Shown piece by piece: positions 1 to 5,369 of a stretch of DNA of 5,369 nt. Source of the DNA: an uncultured bacterium (GTDB lineage: Bacteria > Bacillota > Clostridia > Lachnospirales > Lachnospiraceae). Position 1 is the first letter of the stretch; every line of letters begins with the position of its first letter. The stretch is taken from positions 1-5,369 of the forward strand of contig CAJMNU010000109.1 of NCBI GenBank assembly GCA_905214855.1. Direction: 5' to 3'. The translations under genes and the position numbers were made by a program. A model generated the notes under the pieces. It was not told the DNA's origin. It saw only the letters and a list, made by a program, of their open reading frames with translations, and searched no databases.

Positions 1-1
1 A

Positions 2-556
2 TCCAGTGAACATAATGCAGAATACAATCCTTTCTTTATCAAAAGCAAATATCCTGAGTTGATCGACGCATTCCAGATACCTCTGGATGAATACCCACGC
101 CGTTGTGTAAATCAGATTGAGAGATGGGAAAAAGAAAAAAATGAAATCCTTCAGAACGGGGCTGCCACACACTCCCGTTCAAAAGAGTATGCTTCCTATA
201 TCATGGAGGCAATTGTTACCAACACTCCATATAAAATCGGAGGCAATGTACTCAATCATGGACTGATCGACAATCTTCCATCGGATGCCTGCGTTGAAGT
301 TCCATGCCTTGTAGATGGCAGTGGCATCACACCATGTCATGTTGGTCCTCTTCCTCTTGCACTTGCCGCAATGAATTCCAGCAATATCTACTCCCAGCTT
401 CTCACCATAGAGGCAGCAAGAACAAAAGACAGATCCCTGATCTATCAGGCAGCTATGATGGAGCCACATACAGCCGCAGAATTGAGCGTTGATGATATTG
501 TTGCAATGTGTGACGAACTCATTGCAGCTCATGGCGAATATATGAAAGGATATTAA
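2..556 (+). CDS. GH4 alpha-galactosidase/alpha-glucosidase, C-terminal part (5' end outside window)
   Basis: This is the C-terminal ~184 residues of a glycoside hydrolase family 4 enzyme. Family members hydrolyse alpha-galactosides or alpha-glucosides in the cytoplasm using NAD+ and a divalent metal (usually Mn2+), by a redox-elimination mechanism. The frame is open from base 2, so the TTG at 59 is an internal Leu codon and not a start. Family-typical stretches are SEHNAEYNPFF (fragment residues 2-12), a block around residues 82-105 containing NLPSDACVEVPCLVD, then GPLPLALAAMN and the terminal MEPHTAAELSVDDI. Full-length relatives are about 430-480 residues, so roughly the last 40% is present. 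The N-terminal Rossmann NAD-binding region and the metal-binding Cys/His lie outside, so catalytic competence cannot be judged. The ending resembles the MelA/AglA branch (alpha-galactosidase or alpha-glucosidase) more than 6-phospho-glycosidases, but substrate is not decided by this part. A strong terminator follows, so it is the last gene of its transcript. Confidence 0.9.
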   Translation, partial: SSEHNAEYNPFFIKSKYPELIDAFQIPLDEYPRRCVNQIERWEKEKNEILQNGAATHSRSKEYASYIMEAIVTNTPYKIGGNVLNHGLIDNLPSDACVEVPCLVDGSGITPCHVGPLPLALAAMNSSNIYSQLLTIEAARTKDRSLIYQAAMMEPHTAAELSVDDIVAMCDELIAAHGEYMKGY

Positions 557-571
557 AAACTCTTTATGATT

Positions 572-610
572 AAAAATCCGCACTTCTTTTAAAGGAAATG
601 CGGATTTTTT
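572..610 (+). terminator. Rho-independent terminator after the GH4 gene (potentially bidirectional)
   Basis: An 11-bp perfect stem pairs AAAAATCCGCA (572-582) with TGCGGATTTTT (599-609). After one C-A mismatch the stem continues with about five inner pairs (584-588 with 593-597) around a short loop. The right arm ends in a run of T. It starts 15 bases after the GH4 stop codon. Because the left arm begins with five A residues, the same hairpin also ends in a T-run on the minus strand, so it could stop transcription arriving from the recD2 side, for which I see no nearer terminator. Confidence 0.9.
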
Positions 611-623
611 CTCTATTCCATAG

Positions 624-652
624 TTGTAAAGCATTCTTTTTCGTGTTAATAT
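624..652 (+). promoter_or_regulatory. Predicted sigma-A type promoter of the arsR-family gene
   Basis: A -35-like TTGTAA (624-629) and a -10-like TAATAT (647-652) are separated by exactly 17 bases, lying between the GH4 terminator and the ArsR-family gene. Transcription would start near 659, leaving a leader of about 57 bases. The -35 box is one arm of an 8-bp inverted repeat whose other arm lies at 692-699, which suggests regulation at this site. The call rests on consensus match and position only. Confidence 0.6.
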
Positions 653-699
653 CAATCTTAAACAGAATTCTATCATACAAAACAAAAGACACTTTACAA
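624..699. repeat. 8-bp inverted repeat flanking the arsR transcription start (candidate operator half-sites)
   Basis: TTGTAAAG (624-631) recurs as its exact reverse complement CTTTACAA (692-699), with 60 bases between the arms. The left arm covers the -35 box. The right arm ends just before the ribosome binding site of the ArsR-family gene. Separately, a small palindrome AGAATTCT lies at 664-671, just past the expected transcription start. ArsR-family repressors usually autoregulate by binding inverted repeats near their own promoter, so these are candidate operators, but the 60-base separation is wider than the usual compact operator and chance is not excluded. Confidence 0.35.
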
Positions 700-715
700 G
701 AAAGGAAGTCTCTTT

Positions 716-1078
716 ATGCACAATCATTCACTGCCCCACCAGCATGGACAGGAAATAGAAAAAATTTGTGATCACATGCCCCAACTACAAGATTTTCAGG
801 TTGTATCTGATATTTTCAAACAAATGGGAGACAGCAGCCGTGTCCGTATCTTCTGGATTCTCTGTCATTGTGAAGAATGTGTGATCAACCTCTCGGCAAT
901 GATGGAGATGAGCAGCCCTGCTGTTTCCCATCATTTAAAACAACTAAAATCCAGTGGACTGATCATTAGCCGACGTGAGGGCAAAGAGGTATATTATAAA
1001 GCATCCAGAACCCGTCAGGCAGAACTTTTGCATCACATGATCGAAATGTTAGTCGAAATTTCCTGTCCCAACGCATAA
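716..1078 (+). CDS. ArsR/SmtB-family winged-helix transcriptional repressor
   Basis: A 120-residue DNA-binding repressor of the ArsR/SmtB family, acting as a cytoplasmic dimer that normally leaves DNA when it binds a metal ion or is oxidised. The core helix-turn-helix is seen at about 40-84 (GDSSRVRIFWIL, then SSPAVSHHLKQLKSSGLI), followed by the wing with RREGKEVYYKAS (86-97). Candidate ligands are H2, H4, H8 and H10 in a His-rich N-terminus, C18/H20, and C50, C52 and C55 at the alpha3 position, where cadmium/zinc sensors carry ELCVCD. Here that motif reads EECVIN, so the first Cys is kept and the second is Ile. Lining the last helix up with SmtB by eye, three of its four alpha5 zinc ligands are replaced (R98, R100, M111) and only the Glu (E114) remains; C117 lies near the C-terminus. 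The inducer is therefore unclear: thiophilic metal, zinc through a different site, or thiol oxidation. The start is supported by AAAGGAAG (701-708) seven bases upstream. No efflux pump or other target adjoins it; the neighbour is convergent recD2, overlapping it by 30 bases. Confidence 0.9.
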   Translation: MHNHSLPHQHGQEIEKICDHMPQLQDFQVVSDIFKQMGDSSRVRIFWILCHCEECVINLSAMMEMSSPAVSHHLKQLKSSGLIISRREGKEVYYKASRTRQAELLHHMIEMLVEISCPNA

Positions 1079-3250
1079 ATCCGACTCAGAAAGGCGCTCG
1101 GCAAGCATGGTGTTACGTTTTGTAACTGTAACGTGACGCACAGAATATGCCAGCGCTTTTTTACTTCCCACTATCACAAGAATTTTTTTAGCACGTGTGA
1201 TCCCTGTGTAGATCAGGTTTCTCTGGAGCATAACAAAATGGCTCATCAAGACAGGCATAACAACGATCGGGTATTCTGACCCTTGTGCCTTATGGATAGT
1301 CGTTGCATATGCATGTGTCAATTCATCCAATTCTGTGACATCATATTCTGTAAGTTTTTCATCCTCAAAACGCACCCAAAGCGTTCTGTCTTCCAGACTG
1401 ACCCGTTCCACTACGCCAATATCTCCGTTAAACACTTCTTTGTCATAATTATTTTTGATCTGCATGACCTTATCTCTCTGCCGAAAAATGACTCCGCTGC
1501 GCCTAAGCCCCTCTCCATCCGGATTGAGTGTCTCTTGGAGCATCCGATTCAGATTTGCCGCCCCTGCCTCTCCCCGCTGCATCGGTGTAAGCACCTGAAT
1601 CTGTTCTGGTGTTATTTTATAATGTCTGGGAAGTTTTCTTTTTACCAGTTCCAAAATCTCTGCTGCCGCCTCCTGTGGGTCATCCTTCTCTACAAAGAAA
1701 AAATCGGTCTGTTTTCCATTAGAAAGATCTGGCATCTTTCCCACATTGATCCTGTGTGCATTTTGTATGATTCTGCTCTCCTGTGCCTGCCTGAAAATCC
1801 GTGTCAGTCGAACAACCGGAAAAATACCGGATTCTATCATATCACGCAGTACGTTTCCTGCTCCGACCGAAGGAAGCTGGTCAATATCTCCAACAAGGAT
1901 CAGACGCATAGCGGGCTGAACTGCTCTTAGCAGTGCATTCATCAACACAATATCGATCATTGAACACTCATCGATCACAAGAACATCACCTTCCAAGGGA
2001 TTCTCCTCATTCTTCTGATAGCCCTGTGGCGGTTGATATTCCAAAAGCCTGTGGATCGTCTTTGCCTCCATTCCTGTCGCCTCTGTCATTCTTTTTGCTG
2101 CTCTGCCGGTCGGTGCAGCAAGTAGCACCTTCAATCCATAAGCCCGAAAAGCTGTGATCACCCCTTTTGTCGTGGTGGTTTTTCCTGTTCCGGGACCTCC
2201 TGTTAAGATCATGATTTTTGCCATCGCAGCCTGACGGATCGCCTCAGCCTGTACCTCATCGTATGTCACTCCCAGAATTTTTTCAATATGGGAGACATCT
2301 ACAGATAACTTTTCATTCTGACTCTCCAGCCTTGCTTTTGACAATTTGACCCACAGGAAATCCTCTCCTGATGTTCTTCTAATCCGTTTTAGCTTATTGG
2401 CTGTCCCAGTTTCAGCATAATAAAAGGCTGGAAGATAGATTGCATCTTTGTTTTGTATCAGATCTTCACAGTGCAGCATTTCATCCATTGTCATCACCAG
2501 ATATTCTTCTTTTGCCTCTAACAATTCTGCTGCTTTCTCGATCAACTGTTCTTTTTCAGCAAATACATGTCCATCTTCTGCCAGCGTACTCAATGTATAT
2601 AAGATCCCGCTCCTCAATCTGACAAAAGATTCTTTTTCAAATCCCAATTTTTTTGCAATCTGATCGGCTGTCTTAAATCCAATCCCCCAGATATCATCTG
2701 CAAGACGGAAAGGATTTTCTTTCACAACAGAAATACTTTGATTTCCATATTGTTTATAAATCTTTGCTGCAAAAGAAGTGCTGACTCCATGTTCCTGCAA
2801 AAAAATCATTACATTTTTAATCTCTTTTTGCCGATTCCAGCTTTCCTCGATCTTATCCACACGTTTCTTCCCAATACCCGGAACTTCCAAAAGACGCTTG
2901 ATATCTGTCTCCATCACATCCAGTGTCTCCTGACCGAATTGCTGTACAATGCGATTTGCAAATCTAGGACCTACTCCCTTGATCAGGCCAGACCCAAGAT
3001 ATTTTTCTATTCCATAAATAGTGGCAGGCATGGTCTCCTCCCAACGCTCTGCCATAAATTGTTTTCCATACTTAGGATCGACTTTCCAGTTTCCTTCTAC
3101 CAAAAGAACAGATCCCACTACAGCATCCAACAAATTTCCAACCAAAGGTATCAATTCCTGATATCCGCTCACAGCTACTTTTAATACAGAATATCCATTT
3201 TCCGGATTTTGATATGTAATACGCTCCACTACACAGCGAATTTTTAACAT
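1049..3250 (-). CDS. recD2: RecD2 (YrrC-type) ATP-dependent 5'-3' DNA helicase
   Basis: A 733-residue superfamily 1B helicase of the RecD2 type, found in bacteria whose RecD-like protein is not part of RecBCD. It unwinds DNA 5' to 3' and is linked to replication-fork maintenance and repair. An N-terminal OB-like domain (about 1-75) is followed by helix-hairpin-helix segments: SGLIKGVGPRFANRI (87-101), LLEVPGIGKKRVDKI (120-134) and DDIWGIGFKTADQIA (185-199). The motor motifs are complete: motif I GGPGTGKTT (351-359, K357), Ia APTGRAAKR (379-387), II VIDECSMID (425-433), III GDIDQLP (454-460), LTRIFRQ (482-488), LTPM (554-557), the late block HAYATTIHKAQGSE (646-659) and motif VI YTGITRAKK (681-689) with R686. 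Length is normal for the family. The ATG is preceded by AAGGAGG (complement of 3255-3261) four bases upstream. It lies downstream of the MFS gene on the same strand after a 165-base gap. Its end overlaps the end of the convergent ArsR-family gene by 30 bases. Confidence 0.97.
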   Translation of the reverse strand: MLKIRCVVERITYQNPENGYSVLKVAVSGYQELIPLVGNLLDAVVGSVLLVEGNWKVDPKYGKQFMAERWEETMPATIYGIEKYLGSGLIKGVGPRFANRIVQQFGQETLDVMETDIKRLLEVPGIGKKRVDKIEESWNRQKEIKNVMIFLQEHGVSTSFAAKIYKQYGNQSISVVKENPFRLADDIWGIGFKTADQIAKKLGFEKESFVRLRSGILYTLSTLAEDGHVFAEKEQLIEKAAELLEAKEEYLVMTMDEMLHCEDLIQNKDAIYLPAFYYAETGTANKLKRIRRTSGEDFLWVKLSKARLESQNEKLSVDVSHIEKILGVTYDEVQAEAIRQAAMAKIMILTGGPGTGKTTTTKGVITAFRAYGLKVLLAAPTGRAAKRMTEATGMEAKTIHRLLEYQPPQGYQKNEENPLEGDVLVIDECSMIDIVLMNALLRAVQPAMRLILVGDIDQLPSVGAGNVLRDMIESGIFPVVRLTRIFRQAQESRIIQNAHRINVGKMPDLSNGKQTDFFFVEKDDPQEAAAEILELVKRKLPRHYKITPEQIQVLTPMQRGEAGAANLNRMLQETLNPDGEGLRRSGVIFRQRDKVMQIKNNYDKEVFNGDIGVVERVSLEDRTLWVRFEDEKLTEYDVTELDELTHAYATTIHKAQGSEYPIVVMPVLMSHFVMLQRNLIYTGITRAKKILVIVGSKKALAYSVRHVTVTKRNTMLAERLSESDLCVGTGNFD

Positions 3251-3415
3251 AACTCCTCCTTCCCCTTTTCACTGTCTTGTTTGATCCTCATATTAATCTG
3301 CCCAATTGCCATAAACCTTGTCTTCTTTATCAATACCTTGACTTTATCTGCTTTTTATCTGCATTTTATCTGTACTATATATCATCGACGCTCTCCACAG
3401 CTAAAGCAGAAGATT
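3251..3415 (-). promoter_or_regulatory. Gap upstream of recD2: leader and possible promoter region
   Basis: This 165-base stretch between the MFS stop and the recD2 start holds the recD2 ribosome binding site (3255-3261) and a phased repeat (3343-3372). On the minus strand the best -10-like hexamer is TAATAT (complement of 3290-3295), but no good -35 lies 16-18 bases upstream of it, so a promoter is only possible. I found no hairpin with a T-run that would end the MFS transcript, so read-through into recD2 remains open. ACCTTG also occurs twice on the plus strand (3315-3320 and 3335-3340), each followed within a few bases by TTTATC. Confidence 0.3.
3343..3375. repeat. Three tandem 11-bp units (TTTATCTGnnn) upstream of recD2
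   Basis: TTTATCTG occurs three times with starts at 3343, 3354 and 3365, exactly 11 bases apart. The units are TTTATCTGCTT, TTTATCTGCAT and TTTATCTGTAC. A weaker relative, TTTATCAA, starts at 3326, out of phase. Read toward recD2 (minus strand) the core is CAGATAAA. An 11-bp period puts each copy on about the same face of the helix, as for a cooperatively bound regulator, but the array is short and may simply be a small tandem duplication in AT-rich sequence. Confidence 0.7.
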
Positions 3416-4609
3416 TTATGACACATTGGATAATTTTCGCAGAAGTTGTCTGTGCATCACATACATAAGAATGAGGATTCCCAATAAATATACTGGAAAT
3501 ATTCCAACACTGATCCGCTTTGCGATCATTCCAAACAAAGGCGGCATCAAAAGATTGCCAAGATAAGCACTTGCCATTTGTACACCAACCAGTGCCTGTG
3601 AATTCTCTGCTCCAAAATTAGAAGGTGTGGAATGAATGATACATGGATAGATCGGAGCACATCCAAGTCCCACAATGATCAATCCTGCAAGTGCGATTTT
3701 TGACCCAAATGGAAGAAACATACAGATCAAACCTGTCAAAATCAATGCCTGTCCCAGACGTATCATCTGATTATCCTGAAGTTTTATTGTAAGAAACCCG
3801 CTTATCGCACGTCCCACAGTAATCCCTACATAAAAAAGACTCCCATATCCTGCCGCAGTTCCGACATCTATCCCATATTTTAACACAAGATAGCTGCTCG
3901 CCCAAAGCCCGCTTGTCTGCTCCAATGCACAATAACAAAAAAACATCAAAAGTACTTGTTTTGCACCAGAGATATGGATCACTTCTGATAATGAAAGTAC
4001 TTGTTCTGATTCTTTCCTCTTCCCCTGTTCTTTACTTGTCACATCATCACAATATGATATTGACTGTTGTTTCCACAACGGAAGCGTAAGCATCAAAATT
4101 GCTGTCAGTATGATCTGTATATAAGAAATCCACCTATATCCACTATGCCAGCTCTGTCCACGGCTCAACACATAGCTCATGATATATGGTCCTACACTAG
4201 CTCCAACACCCCACATACAATGCAGCCAACTCATATGGCGGCTTTTATAGTGCAATGCTACATAGTTATTAAGTGATGCATCTACACTTCCTGCTCCTAA
4301 ACCATACGGGATTGCCCAGACTATCAGCATCCAGTAGGAATGACTCATTGAAAATCCCCACAATGCCACTGCTGTTGTGAGGACACTGAACGCAGTCACT
4401 TTTCCTGTTCCAAATTTTTTTGTCAAACGATCACTCTGTAAACTGGAAATAATTGTCCCTGCTGCTATAATCATAAATATCACACCTGCATAGTCTACAG
4501 GAACCTGAAACTCTGGGTAAATACTTGGCCATGCAGAACCAAGAAGAGAATCTGGCAGCCCCAAGCTAATAAATGATAAGTAAATTACTGCCAATAATAA
4601 ATGAAACAT
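3416..4609 (-). CDS. Major facilitator superfamily (MFS) transporter
   Basis: An integral membrane transporter of about 397 residues, the usual length for a 12-helix MFS protein. Hydrophobic segments run throughout, from the first helix (MFHLLLAVIYLSFISLGLPD) to the last (VYLLGILILMYVM). A hydrophilic central loop at about residues 180-210, rich in Lys, Glu and Ser, separates the two six-helix halves. The loop after helix 2 carries SDRLTKKFGTGK, a variant of the conserved MFS motif between helices 2 and 3, and the second half has the matching GRAISGFL. The segments LNNYVALHY, WGVGASVGP and GCAPIYPCII recall sugar-type carriers of the FucP-like branch, but I cannot assign a substrate or direction. 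An ATG at 4624 would add five residues. I prefer 4609 because GGAGGA (complement of 4617-4622) lies seven bases before it, while the 4624 ATG has only a weak AAGAGA. It begins about 46 bases after the DUF134-NifX stop, with no terminator between them, so the two are probably cotranscribed. Confidence 0.88.
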   Translation of the reverse strand: MFHLLLAVIYLSFISLGLPDSLLGSAWPSIYPEFQVPVDYAGVIFMIIAAGTIISSLQSDRLTKKFGTGKVTAFSVLTTAVALWGFSMSHSYWMLIVWAIPYGLGAGSVDASLNNYVALHYKSRHMSWLHCMWGVGASVGPYIMSYVLSRGQSWHSGYRWISYIQIILTAILMLTLPLWKQQSISYCDDVTSKEQGKRKESEQVLSLSEVIHISGAKQVLLMFFCYCALEQTSGLWASSYLVLKYGIDVGTAAGYGSLFYVGITVGRAISGFLTIKLQDNQMIRLGQALILTGLICMFLPFGSKIALAGLIIVGLGCAPIYPCIIHSTPSNFGAENSQALVGVQMASAYLGNLLMPPLFGMIAKRISVGIFPVYLLGILILMYVMHRQLLRKLSNVS

Positions 4610-4616
4610 CACAATA

Positions 4617-4622
4617 TCCTCC
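4617..4622 (-). promoter_or_regulatory. Ribosome binding site that sets the MFS start
   Basis: On the minus strand GGAGGA lies seven bases upstream of the ATG at 4609. The same bases overlap the alternative ATG at 4624, which would make the ribosome binding site part of the coding sequence. This spacing favours initiation at 4609, where the protein starts MFHLLLAVIY at the edge of the first membrane helix. Confidence 0.7.
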
Positions 4623-4655
4623 ATGTATCTCTTTTCATTAAAAATCTAACTAATC

Positions 4656-5369
4656 CTATCTCTGCTCATGATAACTGCACAGTACGTTTGGATTATATTC
4701 TAATGCGCCAGCAAGCAACTGTTTTACTGCCTGATCTGCCTTTCCCTGAACCCCACCATATAAACGGATTCCCATCTCTGCCAGTGCATTTTGTGCCCCT
4801 CTTCCAATTCCGCCACAGATCAAGACATCCACTTCTTGTTGCTTTAAAAAAACGGCAAGTGTTCCATGTGCGTAACCCTCTGTTTCTATTGTCCATGTTT
4901 CTGTTATACTTCCTGTATCCACACAATAGATTTTAAAACATTCTGTCTGACCAAAATGCTGAAAGATTTCTCCATTCTCATATGTCACTGCAATCTTTAT
5001 CCGACCATCTCTATCTTTAACACTATTCTCGTATATATCCAGCCTTTTTCCACACCCACATCCAGTCCGATACTGCTCACAGAAACAGACATCTCCTCCT
5101 GCGATCTCTAAAATCTGTCCTTCAACCATACTTTTTGCGATCTTATGTCTTGCACAAGCATAAATACTCTGCACTGTTGTCCGTGCAACTCCCATCTGCT
5201 TTGCACATTCTTCCTGATTCAAACCTTCCAGATCGATCAGACGAATCACCTCATACTCATCCACTGTCATAACAATGTGTTTCTGCATTTGTTTTTCTTC
5301 TAATCCCGTTTCTTCTGTCATCTGTTCATCTGTTTTTTCCTGTGTGTTTTCTCGCTGTTTATTTACAGG
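4656..5369 (-). CDS. DUF134 - NifX/dinitrogenase Fe-Mo cofactor domain fusion protein, 5' end outside window
   Basis: A two-domain protein. Numbering from the Met codon at 5321, the first part is a DUF134 helix-turn-helix domain (about 15-76), with MTVDEYEVIRLIDLEGLNQE and VARTTVQSIYACARHKIA followed by EGQILEIAGGD. The second (about 107-207) is a NifX/NifB-C-terminal-like domain, IKIAVTYENGEIFQHFG and GGIGRGAQNALAEMG, a fold that binds iron-molybdenum cofactor precursors or Fe-S species in nitrogenase relatives. Between them is a cysteine cluster, C79-x-C81-x6-C88-x-C90, a plausible metal or Fe-S site. Such proteins are common in non-fixing Clostridia and their exact function is unknown; metal- or redox-responsive regulation is inference. 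The frame stays open for 16 more codons to the window edge, and no good ribosome binding site precedes the 5321 ATG. DUF134 proteins normally begin with a further ~30-40 residues, so the true start is probably outside. The in-window extension is rich in Gln, Glu, Lys and Thr. The MFS gene follows 46 bases downstream. Confidence 0.87.
   Translation of the reverse strand, partial: PVNKQRENTQEKTDEQMTEETGLEEKQMQKHIVMTVDEYEVIRLIDLEGLNQEECAKQMGVARTTVQSIYACARHKIAKSMVEGQILEIAGGDVCFCEQYRTGCGCGKRLDIYENSVKDRDGRIKIAVTYENGEIFQHFGQTECFKIYCVDTGSITETWTIETEGYAHGTLAVFLKQQEVDVLICGGIGRGAQNALAEMGIRLYGGVQGKADQAVKQLLAGALEYNPNVLCSYHEQR

Noticed and set aside
59..61. TTG at 59 as the start of a 165-residue protein
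   Set aside because: The frame continues upstream to base 2 with GH4-typical sequence (SEHNAEYNPFF), so this TTG is an internal Leu codon of a gene entering from outside the window.
557..715. Riboswitch or structured RNA leader before the ArsR gene
   Set aside because: After the GH4 terminator only a promoter, a short AT-rich leader and a ribosome binding site are seen; no conserved multi-helix structure is recognisable.
179..727. 182-codon minus-strand open frame opposite the GH4 gene
   Set aside because: It runs antisense through the conserved GH4 coding region, the terminator and the arsR promoter. It has no recognisable domain, and its composition is what a reverse frame of a real gene gives.
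1112..1137. Hairpin GTTACGTT/AACGTGAC just after the ArsR gene, considered as its terminator
   Set aside because: The 8-bp stem (one G-T pair) is not followed by a T-run, and the bases encode the conserved recD2 C-terminal stretch VTVTKRNT, which explains the sequence.
1283..1930. 215-codon plus-strand open frame inside recD2
   Set aside because: It lies wholly opposite the conserved helicase motifs of recD2, and its Cys/Phe/Leu-rich translation shows no family features. It is a shadow frame, as are the other plus-strand frames opposite recD2, the MFS gene and the DUF134 gene.
3338..3378. Plus-strand promoter from TTGACT (3338-3343) with a TACTAT-like -10
   Set aside because: The spacing between the hexamers is about 29 bases, far from 16-18, and no plus-strand gene follows.

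Overview
The window looks like chromosomal DNA from a low-to-moderate-GC Gram-positive anaerobe of the class Clostridia, most likely Lachnospiraceae. The grounds are protein style (RecD2, a DUF134-NifX fusion and a GH4 glycosidase of the clostridial type), AGGAGG-like ribosome binding sites and short intergenic gaps. The family-level placement is inference, since there is no rRNA or other marker here.

Layout. Bases 2-556 (+) are the last ~184 codons of a GH4 alpha-galactosidase/alpha-glucosidase, closed by a strong hairpin plus T-run terminator (572-610). A promoter-like element (624-652) then leads to a 120-residue ArsR/SmtB-family repressor (716-1078, +). Its 3' end overlaps by 30 bases the 3' end of recD2, which runs the other way (3250 to 1049, -). 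Upstream of recD2 is a 165-base gap holding three 11-bp-phased copies of TTTATCTG. Beyond it, still on the minus strand, are an MFS transporter (best start 4609, stop at 3416) and the 3' part of a DUF134-NifX fusion gene (stop at 4656) whose reading frame stays open to the window edge at 5369.

How the genes may work together. The fusion gene and the MFS gene are separated by about 46 bases with no terminator and are probably cotranscribed. recD2 may have its own promoter in the 165-base gap or be reached by read-through. On the plus strand, sugar hydrolysis (GH4) is insulated by a terminator from the ArsR gene, which stands alone with no metal pump or other obvious target in the window. The ArsR protein has an unusual set of candidate ligands: a His-rich N-terminus and a C-x-C-x2-C cluster at the alpha3 site, with most of the classical alpha5 zinc ligands replaced.

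I see no mobile element, CRISPR array, tRNA or rRNA. Nothing here amounts to a clear new multi-gene system. The items most worth a second look are the atypical orphan ArsR sensor with its inverted-repeat promoter, the phased repeat before recD2, and the DUF134-NifX/MFS pair.
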